A DNA stretch of 18,031 nt from positions 1-18,031 of the forward strand of contig JAAYTC010000089.1 of assembly GCA_012518155.1 (NCBI GenBank), written 5' to 3'. The position numbers were made by a program, and so were the translations under genes. The first letter of the stretch is position 1, and every line of letters starts with the position of its first letter. The notes beneath the pieces were generated by a model, which worked only from the letters and a program-made list of their open reading frames with translations, was not told the origin of the DNA and did no database searches. The DNA is from Bacteroidales bacterium. Lineage in GTDB: Bacteria; Bacteroidota; Bacteroidia; Bacteroidales; Dysgonomonadaceae. Of the stretch, positions 6,410 to 12,656 are shown in pieces.

Positions 6410-7966
6410 TTAAAAGCGATACCCTAAGGTGATTAACCCGCGAATCGAGTTGTTTTTTAGCGAGTAGGGAGCCGAATCGACGAGTAGATCTCCGCTGCCC
6501 GCGCTATATACACGGGGGAAGGCGTACAGATCGTCGTTTTGGGTTTTGTAAACAATCGCGGCATCCAAGTAGAAATTTCGGTTGAACCTATACCCTAATC
6601 CCCCGGTAAAATAGTTGGTATCGCCTTCCATTCGAAAGATCGTATTCGATCCGGCAACACCTGCCTCGGCAAGTTCTACGGCATCCGTCTCGTAGGGATT
6701 TTGCATCCACGCGTAGCCTAGGCGACCGTACATTTGGGGAGTGAAACGGTATTCCATCCCTAACTTAACGGTGGACGTTGGCTTAAAGTCCTGCTCGATA
6801 TACTCGTTATCGATGTCGAACCAGTTTTGTGAGTCCGCTGAGTTAGAAGGAACGCCCAACCGCATATTGCTGTAATTTACCATCTCGTAATCCATGCTCA
6901 CGATAAACCTACTTCCCAACACACCGGCCGCGCTTGCCACTAGCTTGCCGGGGCTTTTCAGATCGTAATGGTTAATAAACCGTTCCGAATAAATTCCTCC
7001 CGGTTCATATCCATCGCCAGCGTATGCTTCCAGGTCGTGTACCATTTCAGCATCGTAGGTCATTGTTAACGCGTACCACGTGGGGGTATGGTAAGAGAGG
7101 CCAATCCTTAACTCATTAATTGGCCGGTAAATAGCCCCGAACTTGGCACTCACTCCGGCACCGCTGGTTGTTAACCAATTGAAAAGCGTGTAGCCCCCAT
7201 CGGCAAAATCTTCCAAGTACTCGGAAGTGAGGCTATAAGAAACATCCTTGATCGAGAGCGATAAACCCAGGTTAAGTACCCCATTGAGGGTAGTTCCGAC
7301 CGTGAAGTCGTAGTTGTTAATATATCCCAGTTCCCGTGTAAATATCTCGTCTTGAATGTTTTCACTCCCGATATTCAGCGGAAGGTAAGCCGGTCCCGTA
7401 CCATTTTCCGGGTAAATAAGCCCCGAGTTGAAACCAAGTATAGGTAACCACGCTTCCGTTAAGAATGGATCGGGTAAATTATCTCCTCTCATCAAGTTTT
7501 GTGGGTCGATACCATGGCTTCGGTTTGCAATAAAGCTCATTAACGAGCTGTTGGTGTTACCCAACGCCAAAACTTCTTTATCGAACGATTTGGTCTGATT
7601 GTACGAGAACCCGAAATTAATCAGGGGTACAACACTGTTCCGCAGTGGGAAATATCCCACGAAGCCCAGGTGGTCCATATCGAAACGCGTACGGTTCGCG
7701 TTATTGCTCCCCACGGAGGATCTTTCATTCGAAATATTCAGTGTTCCTACTACTTCCGAGCTACGGTATACCGCGATACCGGCCGGATTGATGGTTACGC
7801 CGGTCATGTCACCCCCGAGGGCACCGAAGGCACCCCCCATCGACATGGCGCGTGCGGTTCCATAGAGATCCTCCCTACTAAAGCGCAGTGCGTCGATTTC
7901 TCCCTGAGCCACGATGAGCGAGGAGAAGAGGAACAAGAAACCAAATATTGTGGTGATTTTTCTCAT
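6410..7966 (-). CDS. OmpP1/FadL-family outer-membrane beta-barrel protein
   Basis: A 518-residue protein from ATG 7964-7966. A signal peptide (MRKITTIFGFLFLFSSLIVA, then QG) is followed by ARAMSMGGAFGALGGDMTGV and TINPAGIAVYRSSEVVGTL (about 38-75), the conserved N-terminal hatch/plug signature of FadL-type channels (GGAxxAxxxD...NPAG). The rest is rich in alternating aromatic beta strands, and the last residues, IRGLITLGYRF, end in Phe as expected for BamA-inserted barrels. Proteins of this group in Bacteroidales are often labelled 'hemin receptor' on weak evidence; uptake of hydrophobic compounds is the family role, and the substrate here is unknown. It lies 74 bases downstream of the repeat protein, with no TAnnTTTG box in between, so the two may be co-transcribed. 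Confidence 0.88.
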   Translation of the reverse strand: MRKITTIFGFLFLFSSLIVAQGEIDALRFSREDLYGTARAMSMGGAFGALGGDMTGVTINPAGIAVYRSSEVVGTLNISNERSSVGSNNANRTRFDMDHLGFVGYFPLRNSVVPLINFGFSYNQTKSFDKEVLALGNTNSSLMSFIANRSHGIDPQNLMRGDNLPDPFLTEAWLPILGFNSGLIYPENGTGPAYLPLNIGSENIQDEIFTRELGYINNYDFTVGTTLNGVLNLGLSLSIKDVSYSLTSEYLEDFADGGYTLFNWLTTSGAGVSAKFGAIYRPINELRIGLSYHTPTWYALTMTYDAEMVHDLEAYAGDGYEPGGIYSERFINHYDLKSPGKLVASAAGVLGSRFIVSMDYEMVNYSNMRLGVPSNSADSQNWFDIDNEYIEQDFKPTSTVKLGMEYRFTPQMYGRLGYAWMQNPYETDAVELAEAGVAGSNTIFRMEGDTNYFTGGLGYRFNRNFYLDAAIVYKTQNDDLYAFPRVYSAGSGDLLVDSAPYSLKNNSIRGLITLGYRF

Positions 7967-8040
7967 ATCTATTTTTATACGATTTAATTTATATCATTTT
8001 TCTGTGGTATGTAAAACCTGTCTCCTCCGGTGCTTTATAA

Positions 8041-9387
8041 TTACCTACGGCTACCACTGCTGGAACGTCCACTGCTACTGCTGGAGCTTCGAGAGCTGCT
8101 GCCTCCTATCGATCCGCTCGATGAAGAGCTTCTGCTAGGTGAAGAGTAGGTTGAACTCGAGCTACGAGTTGTGGTACTGCTTCGAGAGGGCGTGGAGTAA
8201 GTATTGCTGCTCCGTGTGGGCGTCCTTTCGTAAGTAGAACTGCTTCTCGTGGGAGAGGTAGTGGTACTCCTTTGATAGGTATTCCTCGAAGGAGTGGTTG
8301 TGCCTCTATCGTAGGTGGAACTACTTCTTGTTCTCGAGGGTGTGGTGGTGCCGTACCGTCCCGTTTCGGAGCGGGTTGATTGGGTAGCCCTGTTCACCGA
8401 ACTCGAGCGTGAAGTTGTACCGGTACGATCAATAGCACGTCCGGTTCTGGAATCGTACGCCCTGCCCGAGGTATCGATGATCCGAGTCCTTGGGGCATTG
8501 GTTGCTCCCCGTCCGGATATTGCCGTGCGAGTTTGATCGCTTGTCCGCCCGGAAAGTGCCGTGCGGGTACGGGTGCTTGACCTGCCGGATAGAGCGGCCG
8601 AAGTAGCGGTTGTTATGTTTGCTGCACTCCTGCGATAGGTGCCGGAGCTGCTTCCCGATCGATTTCTGGGTAGGCTGCTGTAATATCCGTCATGGAAACC
8701 ATGGTAATAACCTCCACCGTAACCGTAGCCATAGTGCCATGGATCATACCATCCGCCATAATACCATGGCGAATGCCATCGGCTGTAGTACCATGGGCTA
8801 TGCCAGCCTCCGTAAAACCACGGGTCGTACCATCCACCATAATACCAGGGTGAATGCCACCGGCTGTAGTACCAAGGACTATGCCAACCGTACCATCCAC
8901 CGTAATACCAGGGGTCGTACCAAGGGTAGTAAGAGCCCCATCCCATGTAGAGATGGCTGTTCCAGCCCCGGTTATTGTATCCTTCGTACACATCGTCGCC
9001 CACGTAGACGATCACCTCATCTGCACCGGTAATTTTGATGCTCGATTGGGGATCGTGGAAACGAACGATTCGATCGGTATACTCGTATTCTTGATACGTG
9101 TCGCCGTTATCTGAATACGCTTGTTCGTCTTGTAAAATTGTATCGTTACCGCGGCGATTGTACTCGTCAATGTCCCTGCCATTTGCCATTACCTCCATAT
9201 TGGATGCATCGCCTTGCACGATAACCACTTTTTTCGTTTTCTGTGGATCGTCTTGCTCCTGGCGAACGGTCACCCTTTCATTTTGAGGTTGGGTAGGATC
9301 GGCGTATATATCGTCCCACTCCTGAGCGAAACCAGACAAGGGTATAACTGTCAACAAAACCGCGAGTAGTAAGTTTTTAGTTTTCAT
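8041..9387 (-). CDS. Exported repeat protein: Trp/Tyr/Gly-rich repeats plus Ser/Thr/Arg-rich tail, function unknown
   Basis: A 448-residue protein; the ATG at 9385-9387 is preferred over upstream codons at 9432 and 9429 because AGGGAG lies five bases before it and it gives a clean signal peptide (MKTKNLLLAVLLTVIPLSGFAQ). The mature N-terminus is acidic (EWDDIYADPTQPQNE...), with a central segment around VIVYVGDDVYEGYNN. Residues about 145-235 are built of WHSPWYYSRW, WHSPWYYGGW and WYDPWFYGGW units with a 27-residue period, almost free of charged side chains except His/Arg/Asp. From about 245 to the end it is low-complexity Ser/Thr/Arg (SGRSSTRTRTALSGR, then long Ser runs), basic and probably disordered. 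I do not recognise a functional family. An envelope-associated or cell-surface role fits the signal peptide. A large open frame on the opposite strand through the repeat is a compositional shadow. Confidence 0.8.
   Translation of the reverse strand: MKTKNLLLAVLLTVIPLSGFAQEWDDIYADPTQPQNERVTVRQEQDDPQKTKKVVIVQGDASNMEVMANGRDIDEYNRRGNDTILQDEQAYSDNGDTYQEYEYTDRIVRFHDPQSSIKITGADEVIVYVGDDVYEGYNNRGWNSHLYMGWGSYYPWYDPWYYGGWYGWHSPWYYSRWHSPWYYGGWYDPWFYGGWHSPWYYSRWHSPWYYGGWYDPWHYGYGYGGGYYHGFHDGYYSSLPRNRSGSSSGTYRRSAANITTATSAALSGRSSTRTRTALSGRTSDQTRTAISGRGATNAPRTRIIDTSGRAYDSRTGRAIDRTGTTSRSSSVNRATQSTRSETGRYGTTTPSRTRSSSTYDRGTTTPSRNTYQRSTTTSPTRSSSTYERTPTRSSNTYSTPSRSSTTTRSSSSTYSSPSRSSSSSGSIGGSSSRSSSSSSGRSSSGSRR
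8742..8930. repeat. Tandem 81-bp repeat coding for Trp/Tyr-rich 27-residue units
   Basis: The block beginning near 8742 (CATACCATCC...) recurs near 8823 (CGTACCATCC...), 81 bases later, and again in part near 8913 (CGTACCAAGG), 90 bases later. Shorter elements such as GGCTGTAGTACCA (8781, 8862) and CGTACCATCCACCRT (8827, 8889) repeat within. Spacings are multiples of three, so unit gain and loss keeps the reading frame of the exported protein. Confidence 0.7.
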
Positions 9388-9390
9388 AGT

Positions 9391-9396
9391 CTCCCT
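9391..9396 (-). promoter_or_regulatory. Ribosome binding site deciding the start of the repeat protein
   Basis: The minus strand reads AGGGAG followed by ACT and ATG, a good Shine-Dalgarno in a genome region where most genes lack one. It supports the start at 9387 over the in-frame ATG 14 codons upstream. Confidence 0.55.
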
Positions 9397-9477
9397 TTTT
9401 TTATATTGTTCGTAAATAATTTTTCTCATCACTTATTTGACTCAATAACCACGCGAAAGTTTAATAGCACACGGGTA

Positions 9478-9485
9478 CAAATATA
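9478..9485 (-). promoter_or_regulatory. -7 box (TATATTTG) for the repeat protein gene
   Basis: Exact TAnnTTTG match on the minus strand; predicted start near 9471, with a leader of about 84 bases to the ATG at 9387. Confidence 0.45.
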
Positions 9486-9579
9486 CATATTGATGCGATA
9501 TAACCCTGCTGATTCTACTAGAAAGATGAAGTTACATGGAAAACGCTGCGTTTTATCGGGTTAAAAAAACCAAATGAGT

Positions 9580-10341
9580 TCAACGTGTATGAATTTCCAT
9601 CCCATCGTAGGCCAAATGGATATCTTCGGGTAACTCATTTTCGACCGTGGCATGCAACCCCATCTCGTGACTGATGTGGGTAAAGTACGTTACGCGAGGT
9701 TTTACCCTCCTCACGAGCTCCAGCGCCTCTCCCAAGGTTTGATGGGATATGTGTTCGGTTTTACGAAGAGCACTGACGACCAATGTATCGAGGCCCCACA
9801 ATTTATTTACCTCTGTTTCAGGAATCGTTTTCACATCGGTTAGGTACGCGAACCCTCCCATCCGGTAGCCCAGGATAGGTAATTTATAATGCATCACCCG
9901 GATGGGGATAACCTCAAGTGATTCTATATAAAACGACTCTTTTGTGTTGATTGTCTTTGTTTTAATATCAGGTATGCCACCATAATTGTGGGGCGTGAAG
10001 CAATACGGCATTCGTTCCCTTAACACCTTTTCCAGCCGCTCCTCCATGTAAAGATCTATCGAGCCAAACCGTGAAAAGGGCCTCAAATCGTCGATGCCGC
10101 CCACGTGGTCGTAATGTTCATGCGTGAAGAGGTACCCATCAATTTTCCGGTAAGGAAGATGCATCACCTGTTGCCTGAAATCAGGGGTGCAATCAATCAT
10201 GATGAGCTTGTTGTCCACCTCCAGGCGCACCGACGACCGCAGTCGCTTATCGCGTCGGTCACTTGAAAGGCATACCTCGCAGCGGCAACCAATTTGCGGC
10301 ACTCCTGTTGAAGTACCGGTTCCTAAAAAACGTACTTTCAT
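9580..10341 (-). CDS. Metallo-beta-lactamase-fold hydrolase, PhnP-like phosphodiesterase group
   Basis: A 253-residue protein; start taken at ATG 10339-10341 because the frame upstream runs into the terminator hairpin of the preceding gene. The zinc-binding motif THEHYDHVGGID (His74, His76, Asp78, His79) is intact, and later His residues (VMHYKLP, FTHISHEMG) fit the remaining ligands. The N-terminus, FLGTGTSTGVPQIGCRCEVC, with Cys19, Cys21 and Cys24, followed by RDKRLRSS, is the PhnP-type region in which cysteines hold a structural zinc. PhnP in E. coli cleaves phosphoribosyl cyclic phosphate in the C-P lyase pathway; no phn genes are seen here, so the true substrate is probably another cyclic phosphate or phosphodiester. 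It follows the SPOR lipoprotein gene in the same direction but beyond a terminator. Confidence 0.85.
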   Translation of the reverse strand: MKVRFLGTGTSTGVPQIGCRCEVCLSSDRRDKRLRSSVRLEVDNKLIMIDCTPDFRQQVMHLPYRKIDGYLFTHEHYDHVGGIDDLRPFSRFGSIDLYMEERLEKVLRERMPYCFTPHNYGGIPDIKTKTINTKESFYIESLEVIPIRVMHYKLPILGYRMGGFAYLTDVKTIPETEVNKLWGLDTLVVSALRKTEHISHQTLGEALELVRRVKPRVTYFTHISHEMGLHATVENELPEDIHLAYDGMEIHTR

Positions 10342-10371
10342 ACACCTAATTTTCCCATAAAACCTTTCCAT

Positions 10372-10404
10372 AAAAAAAGCCACCTCTTCACGGGCAGCTT
10401 TTTT
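10372..10404 (-). terminator. Intrinsic terminator of the SPOR lipoprotein gene
   Basis: On the minus strand AGCTGCC (10398-10392) pairs with GGTGGCT (10384-10378), counting two G-T wobbles, around an 8-base loop. A run of A residues precedes the stem and seven T residues follow it, the full form of an intrinsic terminator, potentially working in both directions. It lies 24 bases after the SPOR gene stop and 30 bases before the PhnP-like start codon. Confidence 0.75.
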
Positions 10405-10427
10405 TAAATCATATCAGTAGAGGGAGA

Positions 10428-10940
10428 TTAAAACTGTCTCTCCAAAATCCAGAGATCGTTGAAAGGCACACCGTACGTTCTCCTGAGGTATTCGGTATCC
10501 CCTTTCGCGGAATAGGTTCTATGGATTTCATCTCGTTTCCGCGCCGCTTGATCCCTGTCGTCGTAGCTTGCCACGATTACCCGATACATCCCTTGTTCAT
10601 TTTGAGCGAGAATCACCGTGTGTCCCTCGTTCTCCATGCGTGCCTTCAGCGACTCGGCGTTCAGTTTCACGCTCAGTGAAGCAATTACCACGTTATACCT
10701 TCTCAGTCCGGCCGCATCGGTAGGATATACTGCTTCCACTTTTTCTTTTCTAACAGAGACTTCAACCGGAGGTAAGGCACCGGCATCTTTTACCACGGTG
10801 GTAGGCTGCGAGGCAGATTGCTGCATTTCTCTCTCTTTGGCTGCTTCATATACTTGCTTGTACGCGCTTTGCTTGGGCTTGCAGGAAACACCCAATACCA
10901 GCAGCGCGGCAAAAACCAATGCAAAATGGAATTGTTTCAT
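10428..10940 (-). CDS. SPOR-domain lipoprotein
   Basis: A 170-residue protein from ATG 10938-10940. A signal peptide ending in LGVSC gives a good lipobox with lipidated Cys20. A Gln/Ser/Pro/Val linker (about 21-78) follows, then a C-terminal SPOR domain (about 80-168): RRYNVVIASLSVKLNAESL, LKARMENEGHTVILAQNEQG, YRVIVASYDDRDQAARKRDEI and the closing DLWILERQF. SPOR domains bind septal peptidoglycan strands lacking stem peptides, so the protein probably sits on the outer or inner membrane facing the periplasm and gathers at the division site; the specific role is unknown. Own promoter box and terminator make it look monocistronic. Confident family call. Confidence 0.92.
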   Translation of the reverse strand: MKQFHFALVFAALLVLGVSCKPKQSAYKQVYEAAKEREMQQSASQPTTVVKDAGALPPVEVSVRKEKVEAVYPTDAAGLRRYNVVIASLSVKLNAESLKARMENEGHTVILAQNEQGMYRVIVASYDDRDQAARKRDEIHRTYSAKGDTEYLRRTYGVPFNDLWILERQF

Positions 10941-10992
10941 GTGGATAAAATTACTTGTAATTATTCAAATATTCAGTTTTAATTTCCTATTG

Positions 10993-11000
10993 CAAAGATA
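10993..11000 (-). promoter_or_regulatory. -7 box (TATCTTTG) for the SPOR lipoprotein gene
   Basis: Exact TAnnTTTG match on the minus strand; predicted start near 10986 and a leader of about 46 bases. Confidence 0.5.
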
Positions 11001-11039
11001 ATAAAGAAGGTGTTGATAGCACGCCCTATCGTGTGAAAA

Positions 11040-11876
11040 TTAATTAAAAGCCCGCGGCATACGGATTGGCCTGGGCGTGATATCTACTATGCCGGTGGTG
11101 TCGATATTCCAAATGAAGGCAGTATCTGTATAAGCAGTAGTTGGGTTGGCCACGAGATGCACCTCCCACGAGCCTTTTGGCAACCCGGGAAAAAGAAACA
11201 TTCCATCTGCATCGGGATAGGTCAGTAATGTATCGGGATCGCGGATAATAGCAACAAACGAAACCGCGTTGATTTCACGCGGCGGGGGGGAAATATAACC
11301 TCGAAGCGAACTGCCGTATGCTTCCGGGAATGCACGCACAACCGGGTGAAGGAAATAGTTTCCATTCGACTCGCGTACCGAAAGCGCGGCATTCACGTCG
11401 ATCACAATGCCCGAAATAATATTGGGTCTTATCGTGATCGGTTCAATAAGGTCGATGACCGCCCCTTCCACGATTTCAGGAGGGAAATGCAACGCATGTG
11501 TTTTATCGGTTATTGTTTCGATGCGGCTGTCGTGCCCAAATACCAAGCGGATACTTTGAATCGACTTTCCGGCAGGGAAATACTGTTCGCTCAGTTGCAC
11601 CTGTCTCCCGTTCAACAGCTTCAACAGATCATACTCTCCCCCGTTGTACTCTAGCTTAATCCACTCACCTTCAGCGTTGGCAGTATCGGTGGCATACACC
11701 GATATTTCCTGAATCTGAAGGTAAAGCTCCTTGATGGTCACGTCGGTGGCATCGGTAAGCTTCACGCGTAGCCGCCCCGCGTTCACGCTGGGGTCGTTAT
11801 CGTCACAGGCAGGCAACAACGTGAAAATTAGGACTGCTAAGAGTATGAAGCCGCGCTGAAAGTTTTTATATTGCAT
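11040..11876 (-). CDS. DUF4382-domain lipoprotein
   Basis: A 278-residue protein; the ATG at 11874-11876 is chosen over an upstream TTG at 11942 because the predicted -7 box falls between them and because it gives a normal signal peptide ending LLPAC (lipidated Cys24). Residues about 33-175 match DUF4382: GRLRVKLTDATDVTIKELYL, with the LTDA signature, followed by VYATD, WIKLEYNGGEYDLLKLLNG, SIRLVFGHDSRI and IRPNIISGIVIDVNAALSV, consistent with the beta-sandwich of this family. The C-terminal 90 residues (GSSLRGYISPPP...DADGMFLFPGLPKGSWEVHLVA) resemble a carboxypeptidase-regulatory-like beta domain. Both are adhesive or structural folds rather than enzymes, so a surface or periplasmic anchored role is likely; no partner is evident. 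Divergent from the next gene. Confidence 0.85.
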   Translation of the reverse strand: MQYKNFQRGFILLAVLIFTLLPACDDNDPSVNAGRLRVKLTDATDVTIKELYLQIQEISVYATDTANAEGEWIKLEYNGGEYDLLKLLNGRQVQLSEQYFPAGKSIQSIRLVFGHDSRIETITDKTHALHFPPEIVEGAVIDLIEPITIRPNIISGIVIDVNAALSVRESNGNYFLHPVVRAFPEAYGSSLRGYISPPPREINAVSFVAIIRDPDTLLTYPDADGMFLFPGLPKGSWEVHLVANPTTAYTDTAFIWNIDTTGIVDITPRPIRMPRAFN

Positions 11877-11904
11877 AGTGCTCAAATCATGTTTTTGTAA
11901 TGTG

Positions 11905-11912
11905 CAAAGGTA
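11905..11912 (-). promoter_or_regulatory. -7 box (TACCTTTG) for the DUF4382 lipoprotein gene
   Basis: Exact TAnnTTTG match on the minus strand; predicted start near 11898 and a leader of about 22 bases, which supports the ATG at 11876. A TTTG lies 27 bases further upstream (11940-11943). Confidence 0.5.
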
Positions 11913-12028
11913 GGGTAATTCCGGAAAGAGAGCGGTAGTCAAATCATTAATTTTACTGAATGCTGCTTAAACAAAAATCGGTCCAAACTGTTAATTACAA
12001 TAAGTCTCGAAGGCAAAAAATCAATAAA

Positions 12029-12625
12029 ATGAAAATCAGAACAACACTACTTTTTATCACGCTCTTTTCGTGTGTGCTTTTATGTGGCACGGCGTGTAAT
12101 CGGTTGGGAAGGCACAATCAGGGACAAGCATCCGGACCTTCCTCCACGAACGAAACAAAAGAGCCCGATGCCATGGAGTTGCACGACAAACTGATGAGTT
12201 CTTTCGCGGATGACTGGATGGAACGGGAGTCCGATCCAAACATTTACCCGTCTTATTACGGGGGAGCGTTTATCGATAATGATGGCACCTTCGTTATCGC
12301 CGTTACCGGAAATAAAGAGGCAAATTATCAGCACCTTATCGAAATACTTGGCACTGATAATTTTCAGGTGGAAACGGTACAATATTCCTACCGCCAGATG
12401 ATGCAAGTGATGGATCGAATTGATTCATTTCTGTTCGATGCTTCCATTCCCGAGGATCATCCGGTGATGGCCCGGTTTGCCGGGGCGTACCCCGATGTGA
12501 TGGACAATCGCGTGAAGGTAATGCTGACAACCGTTGATAATACAGCAATCAATTCTTTTAAACGAGATATATCGGATTCTCCCCTCGTGGTATTTGAACA
12601 GGGAGAAATTCCCGAATTATTTTAA
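12029..12625 (+). CDS. Lipoprotein resembling a stand-alone alpha-lytic/streptogrisin-type protease pro-domain
   Basis: A 198-residue protein from ATG 12029; an in-frame ATG at 11960 would place a hydrophilic 23-residue extension before the signal peptide and is less likely. The signal peptide ends LLCGTAC, a good lipobox (Cys23), followed by a Ser/Thr/Asn-rich linker to about 50. The rest (YYGGAFIDNDGTFVIAVTGN, then VQYSYRQMMQVMDRIDSFL, then PDVMDNRVKVMLTTVD) follows the pattern of the S1E protease pro-domain: a G-x-x-I/V-D-x-x-G-x-x-V-V/I-A-V-T strand pair, a Y-S-x-x-x-L/M helix and a D-x-x-x-N-R-V-x-V strand. No protease domain follows. That resemblance is from memory of the pattern, not a search; treat function as unknown. 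Only a 7/8 promoter match (TAATTTTA, 11948-11955) precedes it. Confidence 0.7.
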   Translation: MKIRTTLLFITLFSCVLLCGTACNRLGRHNQGQASGPSSTNETKEPDAMELHDKLMSSFADDWMERESDPNIYPSYYGGAFIDNDGTFVIAVTGNKEANYQHLIEILGTDNFQVETVQYSYRQMMQVMDRIDSFLFDASIPEDHPVMARFAGAYPDVMDNRVKVMLTTVDNTAINSFKRDISDSPLVVFEQGEIPELF

Positions 12626-12656
12626 CCGATCAAGATCCCGAGCGCACCTTGGTTCT

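Noticed and set aside
8742..8930. Regular DNA repeats that could suggest a CRISPR array or intergenic satellite.
   Set aside because: Units are adjacent without unique spacers, spacings are multiples of three and they encode the exported protein.
8610..9032. A 140-codon plus-strand frame, and a 126-codon minus-strand frame in another register, both repeat-rich, across the Trp/Tyr repeat region.
   Set aside because: Both are shadows of the 81-base tandem repeat in the real gene; neither has a signal peptide, start signal or recognisable domain.
9540..9554. AAAACG/CGTTTT inverted repeat after the PhnP-like gene as a terminator.
   Set aside because: Only six mostly A-T pairs and no T run after it on the minus strand.
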